Assembly: GCA_025331445.1 (NCBI GenBank)
Contig: JAIWNE010000033.1
Coordinates: 62,001-126,000, forward strand
Length of the DNA stretch: 64,000 nucleotides
Origin: Blakeslea trispora
Taxonomy: Eukaryota > Mucoromycota > Mucoromycetes > Mucorales > Choanephoraceae
Direction of reading: 5' to 3'
Position numbers and translations under genes: made by a program. Shown here one piece after another: positions 1 through 12,317 of this stretch. The first letter of the stretch is position 1. Every line of letters begins with the position of its first letter. Below the pieces are notes generated by a model. That model made no database searches, had not been told where the DNA came from, and was given only the letters and a program-made list of their open reading frames with translations.

Positions 1-1171
1 TTTTTTTTTCTACTGGCCGTATTAAAGAATCAATGCATGATAGTAATTCTTCATTCTGCTTTTCTATGGAAACTACAAAACAAAGCCATCAGTAACATGC
101 CAAGGGCCTTGAGAATGACTGAAAACTGTTCCTTTTTTTTCCTTTCTCTTTAGTCTTCTTTTTTTTTTCGTGTCTGAGATTGCCCTTTTTTAGAATGTTG
201 GCGAAAGAAAATAAGCTATTTAGCTTTAAAATTGAGTTCGAAAAATAAGAAAACAAACCTTTGAATTTATGATTTTCTGGTAGTGTAACCAACAAAATAA
301 AGATATTAATGGATTCAACAATAGAAGTATAGTGAATGAGAGAGAAAAAGCCAATGGCTTGAGCAAAGGCAATGTCAAGAATAGCAAATATATCTTGGTT
401 CCTTCATTAATTATTACAATTATCTAAACATATATACTGTAGCACAATTCACCTACTAAAGGTAGCACTATTTCGAACAATAGGATTCGTAAGAACAAAG
501 AAGTATGCCAATGACATAACTTTGCAAGTAAAAATCAAGGAAAAGAAGGGTTCAGTTTGACCTAGAAGGTCCTTTTGTCATGTATTTTTTTATCTACAGG
601 CATTAAATGCAATTGATAGACCACTTGTGTCAGCAATGTTCTCGGCCAATGTACGCTCATTAAATAGAAGGACAAGTACTGTTTTTGGGCAACCGATGAA
701 AAGCGCACTTCACCATCAACACAAACATCGCTGCCTTTCTCATCAATGATAGAGACTGTTGAATATTCATCGATAAAGTATTACTGTATCTCGTCTGAAA
801 CAGCTCAAGACTCAAAGAACACTCAATGTACCAGATTATCGATTATACTCAACTCGGCTAAAGTAGTATGATTACACGCAATTTTCTAGTAACTCTTCCA
901 TATCGATTATCCAAGATAATAAACGAGCCTCTGTTATTTTCTTCAAATTGAGTCCCCGAAAAGAAACCCAAGTCGGTGTTTCATTCTATGAGGAGAGAGG
1001 CAGAAAAAAAAAAGGCGTCTTAAAAAAAAATTGTTTTCTTTATCACACACCTTGCGCTCTACACACACATTACTGATTACACACCATCTAAAATAGTGTG
1101 CTTGTTGGTGTGTACATATCGAATCGCTCTTTTTCAGAAAAATAAAAAATAAATTTGAGTCTCCTCCAATA
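1..1171. other. Intergenic region upstream of the FAR1-domain gene
   Basis: No coding frame here looks like a protein family and no RNA gene is apparent. The stretch is AT-rich with T and A homopolymers. The last ~150 bases, pyrimidine- and ACAC-rich, are presumably promoter and 5' UTR of the following gene. Confidence 0.5.
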
Positions 1172-2263
1172 ATGAAATCAAAGCAAGATCCTCAACACGA
1201 CTTATTGTCTCAAGTCAACAGCCAACCACTCAATAAGAATGAGATCACAGACTATACGCAGCAAACACTGTTGGACGTTAACAGTCAGCCCATGATGCAC
1301 AGTCTGACCAGCTCACACCTGCCTCATCCCATCTTGGGAACAACAGAAATAAAAACCCATACTCCATCAGAACAACTACTCCATGCGGCAGCTGCTGTCG
1401 TAGCAGCAAACTCATCGCACTCGCTCTTAATGTTAGGTCAAGACGAGCCCTCAACAAGCATGCTAGATAGCGCTAAGCCCTCTTCTCCTTCTATGACCTC
1501 AAATGCATTAAATGTGACTGATACAGAGACATCGCAAAATGCAATTGAACCATTATCGCCCCCGATTGCACCTGCCATTCCTATGGATCCCTCGAACCCA
1601 GTCTTGGCAGAGTTTTATCGGCGATTCTCTGTGGGCCGTATGTTTGACTCATTGGAGGAACTTCGTACGGAAGCTTATGAATATGGCCGTAAACACAATG
1701 TAGCTCTGACTACCAGCAAGTCAGACAAGACCAAGATTTACTTGATCTGTAAGCATGGTGGACAATATCGCCGTAATACAAAACGTCCCCCACCGGGTAC
1801 TGTCAAGCCTCGTATTCGTAAATCGCAAAAGACAGGCTGTGCTTGTATGATTTATGCTCGTCATTGCAAAGGCAGTTTCTGGGTAATTCGTAAAAGTATA
1901 GGTGAGCACAATCACCCAGTAGTGAATGACGAAACTCAGTATGCCATGTACCGTACACTTACACCGGAACAGCTACTGGATGTGCATCGATTATTACGGG
2001 ATCATGTAAGTGTGGCTCTTATTGTCAAATCACTCAAGTCAAAAGGTGCCAACAATATTTTGGCCAAGGACATTGAAAACATACAACAAGATCTAAAGCG
2101 AAGAGAAGTCTTGGATTTACCTTCTGGCCATCCAGCTATCCTTCCTGCAGGCTTAACAGCCTCTTCGTCTAATCAGATTGATTTGAACACAATAACTCAT
2201 ATTACTGATAATAATACCATTGACAGCACTTATCCTCCTTCTCATGAATTGCATCATCATTAA
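1172..2263 (+). CDS. FAR1/WRKY-GCM1-type zinc-finger protein, probably derived from a MULE transposase
   Basis: Intronless 363-aa protein. Residues 1-140 are low-complexity and rich in Ser, Gln, Pro and Ala, like an activation or linker region. Residues 150-250 match a FAR1/WRKY-GCM1 DNA-binding domain: FDSLEELRTEAYEYGRKHN, then zinc ligands C193, C223 or C225, and H246-x-H248 (GEHNHPV). Residues 262-315 (LTPEQLLDV to IENIQQDLKRRE) correspond to the segment that follows FAR1 in the MULE transposase at 22130-23305 of this same window. The transposase catalytic and SWIM domains are absent. The family is known both as transposase DNA-binding domains and as recruited transcription factors. I infer a domesticated nuclear DNA-binding regulator. 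Start chosen because it is the first ATG after in-frame stops; the leader is pyrimidine-rich. Confidence 0.8.
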   Translation: MKSKQDPQHDLLSQVNSQPLNKNEITDYTQQTLLDVNSQPMMHSLTSSHLPHPILGTTEIKTHTPSEQLLHAAAAVVAANSSHSLLMLGQDEPSTSMLDSAKPSSPSMTSNALNVTDTETSQNAIEPLSPPIAPAIPMDPSNPVLAEFYRRFSVGRMFDSLEELRTEAYEYGRKHNVALTTSKSDKTKIYLICKHGGQYRRNTKRPPPGTVKPRIRKSQKTGCACMIYARHCKGSFWVIRKSIGEHNHPVVNDETQYAMYRTLTPEQLLDVHRLLRDHVSVALIVKSLKSKGANNILAKDIENIQQDLKRREVLDLPSGHPAILPAGLTASSSNQIDLNTITHITDNNTIDSTYPPSHELHHH

Positions 2264-2833
2264 AAAAAAATCTCTTATGTATACACACATACACACATAC
2301 ATACGCTCACACACATATTTAGTATTTGCACCTATACATCTCTATTTAGTTTCTTTCCATTCTTTATTTCTCTTCATCTCACATACTGAAAACCAACTTC
2401 ATAAAAAAAAATTTCCTTCTACTTTTCCCTCACTGTTGCTCTTGTCTTTTTTTCTTCTCCATGCCAAGTGGCTTGATTTATATCAACAGTCTTAAATTGT
2501 ATTATTTTACTGTTTAGTTGATATGTGGAAGATTTTGTTATGATGCTTTGAGATAGTTTGAATTTCATTTTTCTTTCATGCGAAGAGCATATCTTTTAGA
2601 GGGGCACAAAGCGTTATTTTACCTCAATAAGGTGTGCTGTTCGCCTCGTACAAGTTCTTCTTGCCTGGTTTATCTTGTGAGAATATTCTTGTTGTCTCTA
2701 TCAATAAAACAATCAACTTGCATTGATCTGATAAATGTTGTCAGTGTAAGGTATATAAACAAAATTGCTCGAAGCATAAAAAGAAGAAAGAGGATTCTGT
2801 CTCTTTTCCTTTGTGTCTTACATTGCGCTTGTC
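2264..2833. other. Intergenic region, CACA-rich then T-rich
   Basis: Begins with A-rich sequence and a degenerate CATACACA stretch (about 2280-2320), then T-rich DNA. It holds the 3' UTR of the FAR1-domain gene and the promoter of the next gene. I see no further gene. Confidence 0.4.
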
Positions 2834-4027
2834 ATGATCACTGACTTTACTGCTATTTTAACACCTATCTCAAGGGCATCGTTGGATATCAAAAATCTGG
2901 ACGACTATGCAAGCCAAAACGATTTACCAGATTCAAAGAAAATAGAACTGTATTACTACTCATTTCCTTTATCTTTCTCATGCGATACTAAAGCTCGTTT
3001 AATTTATCAGTTACTGGAATACGCCAACACTGAAGAGAATCGACACACTCATGCTCAGCTGACGACCTGGTTATTGACTCTAATCAATATAGCCTTGCCT
3101 CAAATAATTACTCAAGTTTCAGGAAAAGGTACTTCCATCAATTTGGTAGCCAAGCAGTTCGACGACAATCAGTTGCAATATCTTCGCTATGGAGGAAACT
3201 TACAAGCATTGCTAAAAGATTACAACAAAAGCACTATTGTCAATTCAAGATCCATTACTACTTCACTTCCCATATATGATGAAGTCAAGATGAAATTGCC
3301 TGTAACTCAAGCACCTAACCTAAACGAATTTTCCTCCATTACTTTCTCAAGACAAAAAGATGCTTTTGCAGACTACGATATGGCGATTTGTGCTGTCTCA
3401 ATTCTGCTCCTTATGTTGGGAGAGAATCCTGATCAGCGCAACTGGTGTCTACGTCTCAAAACTTACCCAAGTGACGTACGTAGGAAGTTTGGTAAAAAGT
3501 CTGTAGTCAATACTGATGAGCCTTACTTTCCGAATAACTATGCATGTAAGAAAGTTCATTCAATCTTCAGTTACTATCCAGAACTCAAAATGAGATTGGG
3601 TGAAGCTTGTGCTGATATGCTGATGAAGCCAATTTACACTCCTACTGAATCTGTTGCCAATACAACCTTACAACACTTGGAAATGGCTCAAATGTCTCAT
3701 GTAAACTATATCAGACGTGTTATTGTGGGATACAGAAAACATCTTTTGAAGATCGAGTCTTTGAGCGAAGAGCTCAATAGATTCGTCATCGAATACAAAC
3801 AATTTATCGCAATTGATGATGTCAAGAAGAGGAATTTTGTCAAAGTGATTTACGGTGATCGGTTTAAAATTTTGGAGACTGAAGATTATCCTTTGTTACT
3901 CAATTTGACAAAAAAAGTTTTAGACAACTCGCTGGTTTTTCAAATGTTCAACAACGATCCGCCAGCATATTGTCGTGAGTATGAAAGGCTTTGCGAGCTT
4001 GTCAAAGCATCTGGATCAAATATGTAA
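2834..4027 (+). CDS. Unrecognised 397-aa protein
   Basis: Single uninterrupted frame. The first ATG is at 2834 (MITDFTAILTPISRAS); an upstream in-frame extension to 2813 begins with GTG and is unlikely in a eukaryote. No signal peptide, no clear membrane segment and no cysteine cluster. The protein looks soluble and mostly helical, with a charged C-terminal third (KHLLKIESLSEELNRFV). I do not recognise the family. The coding look (balanced composition, intact 1.2 kb frame, its own 3' AT-rich tail) supports a real gene. It is convergent with the transportin gene, whose stop lies 232 bases downstream. Confidence 0.6.
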   Translation: MITDFTAILTPISRASLDIKNLDDYASQNDLPDSKKIELYYYSFPLSFSCDTKARLIYQLLEYANTEENRHTHAQLTTWLLTLINIALPQIITQVSGKGTSINLVAKQFDDNQLQYLRYGGNLQALLKDYNKSTIVNSRSITTSLPIYDEVKMKLPVTQAPNLNEFSSITFSRQKDAFADYDMAICAVSILLLMLGENPDQRNWCLRLKTYPSDVRRKFGKKSVVNTDEPYFPNNYACKKVHSIFSYYPELKMRLGEACADMLMKPIYTPTESVANTTLQHLEMAQMSHVNYIRRVIVGYRKHLLKIESLSEELNRFVIEYKQFIAIDDVKKRNFVKVIYGDRFKILETEDYPLLLNLTKKVLDNSLVFQMFNNDPPAYCREYERLCELVKASGSNM

Positions 4028-4259
4028 AATGAATGAACATTTTGATTAAAAAGAATGCAAAAATCGTTTGATTTGATCGCATCTTATGGATTCATTGCTT
4101 TAGCCAAACAGCTTCTTTGTTTGTTGCTACTTATTATTGAGCATACCGAATTTGAGCGTTTCGTATTATCATAATTAGTGGTTAAATCAGTCGAAACAGT
4201 CTGTATAAAGAAGATAGATTATGATTTTTGTGTGTATTCTAAAGTCCAGACAATGTATT

Positions 4260-7200
4260 TTATTGAATTAGCTGTATCAAGTGCGGATTAGGTAAGCCTG
4301 CAGATACTAACTTCCATTGTTCAGGATTGAGTAATCCATGATATTCAGAGACAATTTGACTGAAAAGTGCTTGTAGAGTATCTGAGGGGTTTTGCCATTC
4401 TCCAATTAAATTAAGCATGACTCTAATCGACTACAAAATAAAATCGTTATTAAGGCAACAGTCATGTTGTATTGGGATAGTAATTACATACTGCATCATT
4501 TAGAGATTGTGGAAAATATTTGATCATCAAGCAAAACCCATGAAAAGCACTGTTCTTCTCACTATCTTCCTCTATATATCTTGACAAGTAAAGCCATGTG
4601 TGAGCGAAAAGTGGAAGCGTATGGGCAGTTGTCGCTGCATGATGAACACCAATTCTTCCAAGCGTTATGACTACATTTTCATTTAAATCAGCATAAGGCC
4701 TTGTCTGTATCAGTGATATGAGCACCCTTAGTATTGGATCTATGTACTTTTCCATGCTTTCTTGCTGCCAACGTAGGGCAATTTCACCAATTGCCCAAAT
4801 AGCATTGTTACGTGCAGATGTATAAGCACTATCTTCATTCTCTAATTGCCGAATCAATTCGGGCATTATCTTCTCGATATAGGGTTCAAGAGTAGAAAAG
4901 CATGCTTTTGCAAGGTCACCTATTAGTGCATAAGTTGGTTGTAATACCTCGTATCGAGTATTCTGTTTTTTTAAAGAGAAAAAGAAACTCCGAGTTAATC
5001 AAAACAGAAGAAGAGAGAGAATGTAGAAAGGGTCTACTTACATAATGCGCACAGACAGTAAGTAAAGGTAATAGCGCTGATTTTTTAACAAAAGGCTCTA
5101 CCAAATCTCCTAACCCTTGAACGATGCCTGATAAAAGATCAAGGGGAGCAACTATGAATTCGTCATTTATTGAACTGGAGTCTTCACCATCATTCGTTTT
5201 TACAATATGCTGAAGTGTGATAGAAATGAGCTGTACGCATCGCGTAAACACAGGTTCAGTGAATGGTAGAAATTCATGTCCAACTGAAGTAGCAATATCT
5301 GTTAAGCACTACAAATTTAAGTCAGTGCCACAGTAACAGTACAAGAGTATGCGCGATGACACATACATTTAGCAATGGGAAAAGATCCAAGTCTGTATTC
5401 TGTAGACTATTCCATTTTGATATTAAAGGAGAGATCAAAGCTGCAGCACATGCAGGCTTGCTTAGTGAAGAGCCTACTGATTCTGCCAGGGTGCCTATTG
5501 TGTCATACAGTAAGCGAAGGTTTCGATTTCTATACAGCTTTAACGCTCTTGCAAGATGATTTAATATAGTTGGCAAGTAAGGGTCTAACTCTCGAACAGA
5601 TGCATGCTCTTCTAATGTTGAAAGTGCTGAGCAGGCTGCTTCCTGTACTCGTCTACTTTTATCCAATATGCGACGCAGCAATGCACGAAGGAAAGGCTCG
5701 TAGAATCTTGTGCGATCAACCTGAGTACAGTTTTGTGCAACAATCCAGCTTGAAAACCGACTGGTAGTCCAACATGCGATGTAACGTACATGAGCCTGTA
5801 TTCATTGGACAAGTATAAATAAACAATGAAACCAAAAGGGCATCTCCTTTACTTACACTTTGGTTTGACATGCTTTCAATAAGAAATGGCATCAGTTTGA
5901 AAAGATGTTGCTCAATATGCTTCAATCCACCTAATAAGCACAATCAATGTAAGTCCATCATACGATTGAATATATTGGTACTATTTTTTCTTTATTATCC
6001 AATCCTTGCTTTTCTCTTCTTGTGTTACACCTTACCTTCAGCTGCAGCACCTAATGCGAGAATGCCGCTTTCAACTACTTTCCAATCATTGGTTGACCAA
6101 GCATGATCCAAAAGGGGTAAAAGAATATCAGTCACCTGAGGATTGAAAGCTAGCGCAAGAGCCTCTAATGCAGTTGCGCTAAACTTTCTTAATGTCCATT
6201 CAGAATAAAATTCTTCGTCTTCTAGATCATCATCTTCGTCATCCTCGTCATCATAGTATACATAACGAGCATGGTGTGCGCCAAAACGATGGCCAAATCG
6301 AGTTGGTAGATCTAATGGATTGGGGTCGTTATCTTCTTCTATACCGCCAAACATGGCAAGATCCTCTTCTGAATAAATTAAAGATTTCAAAATAATGGGT
6401 ATAATGCGAGGCAAATAAGGGGTTAGATATACATGCGATTTTTGCAACCGAGCAAACAGATGCCAAAAATCACAGGCTTCTAATGCCACTTTTGAGTTTT
6501 CTGATTGATTGCAGGCGATCATATAATCGACCAAATGAGGAAGATGAGGTAGAGTTTTAGAGGTAAAGTGATCAAGAATCATTACGAAAGATCGACATAC
6601 TTCTTGCCGTAACTGGATGTCTTGATCTATACCGACTTGAAGTAGTGAATGTATATAGAGGTCTATGTTACTCGACAGAGAAGTTGGTTTATACTTGACA
6701 TAATGACTAATGATAGATATAGCCATAACGCAACATTTAAGGCTGCCCTGAGAGAGGTTGATATAATAAATGAGGTGAGGTATAATGACATCGAGCATCG
6801 GTTTTTCGTCTGCATACACCTTGACTAAATCGGATGCATTATCTTCACTGATTTTCTGTAAGATATCGAGCGCCATCTATTTCGTAGATAGAGCGAATAT
6901 TAGGCAACATGACATCCATGATAGCTTTGCTTTATATGTGTATATATACACACAGCTATTTACCTCAGTTGTTGAATGGATTGATCGTGCTCTTAATATG
7001 CTTATCAGCATTTGTGTCACTTCTGGCCATTGATCAATCTGACCTTGAACAATTATGGCTGTTATGACAGAGCCTATTGTTCTTCTAATCGTATTATCAA
7101 AGTCAGGTGATTGAAAAGACTGCAGACACACAGACTTGACATAATTTAGCACCCAGAGAGGTGTGCTGCTAAAATTGTTGAGCAAATTATTTTTTAATGT

Positions 7201-7482
7201 CAAGCCTGCAATCGCTCGTATATAATTATCTTGTCGGTTCATCAAAATGGCTATGTGCACCAAATAAGCATTGTATTCTGGTATTTTGTTAAATGAGACT
7301 AGTTTCTGAAAAAAAATAATGGGTCAGATGCAAGTATATGAAATTTCGATTCGACAAAAGAAAAAAAAAAGGAACTGTCATACTCTTTGAACTATAAGTT
7401 GTTCTCGGTTGTTTGGGCGGACAGCCTCTTGAAGCACACTCAATAGCTCAGTTAAACCTTGCGGGTTGGGTTGCCACTCCAT
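4260..7482 (-). CDS. TNPO1: Transportin / karyopherin beta-2 nuclear import receptor
   Basis: Eight exons on the minus strand: 7482-7384, 7305-6964, 6876-6036, 5930-5857, 5795-5367, 5308-5042, 4962-4492, 4430-4260. All introns are GT-AG and phases join cleanly into 897 aa, the usual size of transportin-1/Kap104. HEAT repeats run throughout. Diagnostic stretches include ILQKISEDNA, the acidic loop around residues 352-374 (DDEDDEDDDLEDEE), WTLRKFSATALEAL, RILDKSRRVQEAACSALSTL, LYDTIGTLAESVG and NNAIWAIGEIAL. In the known family the acidic loop couples RanGTP binding to cargo release; cargo are PY-NLS proteins such as hnRNPs. Start MEWQPNPQGL matches the conserved transportin N-terminus. Confidence 0.95.
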
Positions 7483-10477
7483 TGCTTATTTAGTAATGAA
7501 AAGGGACACAAGAAGAGGAAAAAAGAGAGAAAACCAAACAAAATAAAACGAGAGGAAAAGAGAAGGGGGGAAAAGGAGGAAAAAGTAAGGAAAAAGAAAA
7601 CGCACAAGTGTTTCTTTTTATCTGTAGAACACAAAACCTTTATATGGAATAATATGCCTACCAGAAGCTCGTAAGGTTATATTTTATCTCTCACGGCCAA
7701 ACTAAAGTGGTCTAGAATGAAAACAGTAGGTATCTCTTGCTCTACGTCTACACAGTTTAGAGATTTCTATGATGATTAGCTGGAAATTCAAGCACCGCTA
7801 TTTTACCTTTTTTTTTTTTTTTGAAAAAAACCAGTGTTTTAAAGGAGAGTCCCATGACTGAGTTACAAAGCACTTGGTCTTTTTAAGCAAATAGACATCA
7901 GTAGTATCATATTTCGCAATGCATAATAATGATCTTTCAATCCGAAAACTTTGAAGCATCCTTTATTGAGTCGAAATAGTTGAAAAATCCTTAAGCCCTC
8001 ATTAAAAAATAGCATATTCGATTTCAATTGTTTTTAAATGTGTGTCTCTTAAAGGACAAAGTCAATGCTGTTGAAGGGTTTACAGGCTGTCTGCAATTTC
8101 AACAAGAAATCTTTTTTGACTGTAACTCTTGAGGGTATTTAGATTGGTACGGAACATTTTGATTTGTTTGAACCGTTCAATAAGTGTAAATACATAGTTT
8201 GAGTTTGTAACTAACCAATAGTAAAGGTACATCTTTTGCTAAAACCGAGAATTTCTACAACAACAAAGAAAGAGATAAACTTCCGGATGAGTCAGCTCCA
8301 GTGACTTGCCTAATAATGAAGATAGATGTGGATGTAACAAAATTCAAGACCTTTGTCATATTGAACATGTTGAAAGTATCCAAAGATATCATAGCCTTAT
8401 ATTAGAGTATTATACTTTTTTTTTGGTGCAATTTCATCACTGTCGTTATTCTCCAGTACTTGTAGAACTCAACAAACGACACCATAGAGTGATTGAGTTC
8501 AGTTCTATCCGGTGAGAAATTTATTGAATTACATTTGGATGCTTTATTTATTTAGTAAAGATTTACCGAAATTGATTTTATAGATGATGCTATTGTTGTT
8601 GAGACTTAAATGTGCACAGGTCACCACAACTACTTTTTATCTTGCTTAACCTTATTTTAAATCAGAAGATTCAAAGCTTATTTTTTGGCTTGTTGTAAAA
8701 AAGTTACACAGATAGCTAAGATGCTACCACACAGACAACTCAAATTGCACAAATAAGGAACATGAGTCTTACCATCTCCCGTAAGAAGAACAAAGAATAT
8801 CATTCGAATAGGAAAGAGATGTTTAAGAAATCCTTTCTTTCTTTTTGATTGGTTACATTGTAGGAGATTAGAAAAGCAAGCAAAATAAGCTTATACATGC
8901 TCTCAGGTACATTTCGGAGTCAATATCTCTATGGCATGTACAAAAGACTATTCAAATACTATTTATGCATAAACAAACAAGTAAGAGGGCCAATACTTTT
9001 GTTCAATTCCATATTATCAATTAGGTAATATATGCTCAGAAGATGAAGAGATTGATTTGCAGAATGATTCATCAATGCATTCCAAACTACAAGGACTTAT
9101 TTCATTTGACAAAATTTGCTAAACCATCTAATCCTGCTCATTGGCAAAAGGAATAGCTCCAAAAGGCTTTTGTGCCAAAGTAAAAGAAATGGTTAATCTA
9201 AATAAAGGTGAGTCATTAGCAAGATTTAGAAATGAGATCATTCTGCTCAAAAAAAAACATATCTTTTAAAATCAACACTTAAAGAATAGTATTGATCAAG
9301 TCTATCAAGAGTCTCAAAGATTTATTATGCCAGTTTCTCTTACTGGTTTTCTCTCTGCAAAGTTCAACGAGTGCCACTACTTTGTTCCCGTGCATCTAGT
9401 CCCATGAGCTTTGTCGCTTCTCTTTCTGTAGATGCTCCCATGACATCCAAAGATGTATCCGAGGAAAATGAAAGTTAAGCTTCTTCAAACTCAATAGCAT
9501 ATCATATAAGCGTACAACCGATATCTATAATCAACTTCTTTTCCAACATAACAAGCATTTAAGCTGCATGTAGACGATCCAAGTTGATGATCACGTATGA
9601 CATCCCTGTTTTGCCTGGCTTGAAGCATGTAAGGTTGTCGTAAGTTGGAATGAATGAGCCCAACAAGATAATAGTTCAACTCAAAGACAGAAAAATAAAT
9701 AAAAGATCCAAATGGCAAGCAAAAGCAGTTGCTATTCAATGATGATCGACATATGGGCGCTAGATCCAGAATCAAAGAGCGTTTGCGCTATGATGGTATT
9801 GGGAAACAAAATTCATATTTTCGATACGCTATAACCAGTATCGTCAGCGAGAACAACACCTTCCAGACTTGCATCTATTGTTTTCTTAAGCTTCAACACT
9901 CAAAGCAACTAGTACAAGCAAAGAGAGGAAGAACACACAGAAACATGAAAAGAGACTTTCATTGTTTGAACCTTGGGTACTCATCAGTTAGAAATGGCCG
10001 TGATATACGCAGGAAAGACAAACTCTCTACGTTGTCCATGACTGCATTGCTCTTTTGAGGCACTCTTCTTGATTTTCCTGTAACTATCAAACACTCTAAT
10101 ACTGAATTACACAACAAAGCAACATCCTTATGTATAAGAAGTAGTGTGATAACGTATACTAATCAGCTTCAAAAGGTTTGAAGCAAAATTTCAATTTGGT
10201 TCCAAAAGAATTTAAAAATACATTTTACAAACACATAAGCTCTTGTATGAAGCTTTAAAAAAATGCTGTTTTTGAAAGCAAAAAAAAACAGCGGTTATTC
10301 ATATTCCATGAGGTCAATTAGCGGACAGAAGTAAGGCTAAAGGCCCTTCAATCGAAAACCCGTAGTTTATTCAGTAGAGAAACAAAAGCAAAAGTGATGC
10401 AGAATGGTCTTTGTTTTGCTGTTGTTTGTTGCACGGTATTTTAAACTACTTTTTTGTTTTTGTTTCCCATGACAAGT
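7483..10477. other. Gene-poor 3-kb region
   Basis: Apart from a scrap resembling a retrotransposon reverse transcriptase (9043-9173), I find no supportable gene. Open frames here are short and lack family features. The first 200 bases are purine-rich and are likely the transportin promoter and leader. Scattered frames around 9360-10060 look like decayed coding DNA with many stops, but I could not assign them. Confidence 0.4.
9043..9173 (+). pseudogene. Possible scrap of a Ty3/gypsy-type reverse transcriptase
   Basis: A short plus-strand frame reads CIPNYKDLFHLTKFAKPSNP, then HWQKE-stop-LQKAF. The order resembles the thumb region of Ty3-like pol (pattern RRFIPNY, then PLTKL, then W-x-E-x-CQ-x-AF). 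A TAG interrupts it and nothing intact surrounds it. If the reading is right, this is an old decayed LTR-retrotransposon fragment. The match is short and could be chance. Confidence 0.3.
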
Positions 10478-11653
10478 CTATAAAGAAATACTTGTGTTCA
10501 GGTATTGCTGAATAAACCCATAACTTTCGATTATACTGTCATCCTCATGTTCCATCGAAATTCGCGTGTCCTCTATCATTTCGGTGTCAGTCTGACTTGT
10601 TTCTTGAATTGCTTGTTGCGCCCTAACATAACTCAAATCCATATAACTCAAGGTACTCAAATAAGGATGGTTTTCTGCTATTGCACTTGGTATTTCGGAG
10701 AAACTAGTCTGTGTTATACCACAATCTTTTAAGCCAAGCAATCTTAAATTGTAGCAACAGTTGATCAAACGACGCACTCCATCTGTAGTCAATCGGCGGC
10801 AAAACGATAGATCCAGGTTATGTAAAAGAGGTAGATATTTTGCAATAGCATCTAGAGAATGATCTGTTATTGCACATTCTAGCAAGAATAGACCACGGAT
10901 ATTGGGGTGTGATTTGATAAATGGTATAATCGCACTGTCTTCTATGATAAGTCCTCCTGTCAACGAAAAATCCTGTAAATTCACTAGACAGTTTTGTTGC
11001 GTCATATATTGGATAAATTCCATGTTGATAGTATCGCAGCAAACTAAATTCAGGTGTGTTATATGCTGGAATGAGGCTAAATCATATGCTGTATCTATCA
11101 CGTTGAGCCATTTGCAGCCTGATAAATCTAGGTATTCAATCTTGTGCGAGACAAAGGGAAGTAGTGCCATCGATGATAGACTATAACATGCAGCAAGCGT
11201 CAATCTCTTCAAATGAATACACTGGCTCAAATAATGTACTGAACGATATGTGATGAGCGCATTGGTAACGCCGAATGACTTGAGCTGATTGCAGTAATTC
11301 GAAACATGAACAATGCTTTTGTCAGTAATCTGGTCTGCTTTTCGTAGTTCCAATACTTCCAAATTGGGAGTCCATTGCAACAGAGCCAATAACTCATCAT
11401 CATTTGGGTCTACTTTGTAACCCAATTTAAGAACACGTATGTACTCTCCTCTTTGATACTTTGATATTTTTAAACATCGAATTAGCTTTTTTAGGGTGGC
11501 GGTGGTGGCTAGCGTAGGCTCTCGCCAAAGCTCAGGTATTGCTGCATCGTATAGCTCTCTATTTACAAAAATGCAGTTGTATTTGGCAGGCTGCTTTAGC
11601 AAAGCACAGATAAGGGATATGATTTCTTTTGGTAGTTTATCTAAACGAGACAT
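10478..11653 (-). CDS. F-box / leucine-rich-repeat protein
   Basis: Intronless 391 aa. The F-box is at residues 5-45 (LDKLPKEIISLICALL then FVNRELYDAAIPELWREP). About 8-10 AMN1-type LRRs follow across residues 85-330, with repeats such as LEVLELRKADQITDKSI, IEYLDLSGCKWLN and LHNLDLSFCRRLTTDGV. The C-terminus is acidic and Thr/Ser-rich. Known relatives are substrate adaptors of SCF ubiquitin ligases: the F-box binds Skp1 and the LRR curve binds the target. The substrate cannot be told from sequence. Start is the first ATG, at 11653, after an A/T-rich leader. Confidence 0.85.
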   Translation of the reverse strand: MSRLDKLPKEIISLICALLKQPAKYNCIFVNRELYDAAIPELWREPTLATTATLKKLIRCLKISKYQRGEYIRVLKLGYKVDPNDDELLALLQWTPNLEVLELRKADQITDKSIVHVSNYCNQLKSFGVTNALITYRSVHYLSQCIHLKRLTLAACYSLSSMALLPFVSHKIEYLDLSGCKWLNVIDTAYDLASFQHITHLNLVCCDTINMEFIQYMTQQNCLVNLQDFSLTGGLIIEDSAIIPFIKSHPNIRGLFLLECAITDHSLDAIAKYLPLLHNLDLSFCRRLTTDGVRRLINCCYNLRLLGLKDCGITQTSFSEIPSAIAENHPYLSTLSYMDLSYVRAQQAIQETSQTDTEMIEDTRISMEHEDDSIIESYGFIQQYLNTSISL

Positions 11654-12317
11654 GTCTCTCTCTTTCTTCCATGTGTGTAAGAGTTGATGGGGGCTTATTC
11701 TTTCAAAAACCTAGTCAATAATACAAGTAGTATATCCCTATATGTGCGTACTCTTTATACGTGCATGCGCGTATATCTAGAGAGAATAAAACAAAAAGGA
11801 AAGAAGATAGGGGGGGAATGAATACCTAAACCAGAAGAATGGAAGAGACGCTTTCCATACTCCGCTCTCATGCATTTTAATGAATTGCGGGCCGGAATAT
11901 GAGCCAAATTTTAATAATGCTGCTGTATTTTTTTTTATGGAGAGAGAGAGGAGTATGAGGGAGGGGGGTGAACTAGAGAGAGCTGAGCGAATACACACTA
12001 GATGCAAGTTGGCGTGAGCTAAGCAACCTTCCTTTTTCCCTTTCCAAGGTAATTTACAATACCATTGAGGAAGATGGGTCGGCAATCAATGATCTATAGT
12101 TGGATGCATGCAAACCGAGATGCAAATACATAAACGATACAGATGGATTGTTCAAATGAATGGATGCAGATGATATTGGTTTCAGCATGATTAACTTATG
12201 GATCATATACCTAAGCTTTGCCAGCCCTCATTTCCTCTTATTTTTTTTTGGTTCGAAAACATGACAACCTGATCTAAACATTACTTTTGTTTGTGCATTC
12301 AAATCAATAGTTCTATA
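11654..12317. other. Divergent promoter region between the F-box and eL15 genes
   Basis: Contains TATA-like and GAGA/AGGGGGG purine tracts (about 11930-11975). The bases just before the eL15 ATG end in CAATAG, so a 5' UTR intron is possible, but no donor could be fixed. No coding feature seen. Confidence 0.4.

Noticed and set aside
2813..2833. Seven-codon extension of the unknown 397-aa protein
   Set aside because: It would start at GTG, which is not a normal fungal start codon; the first ATG is at 2834.
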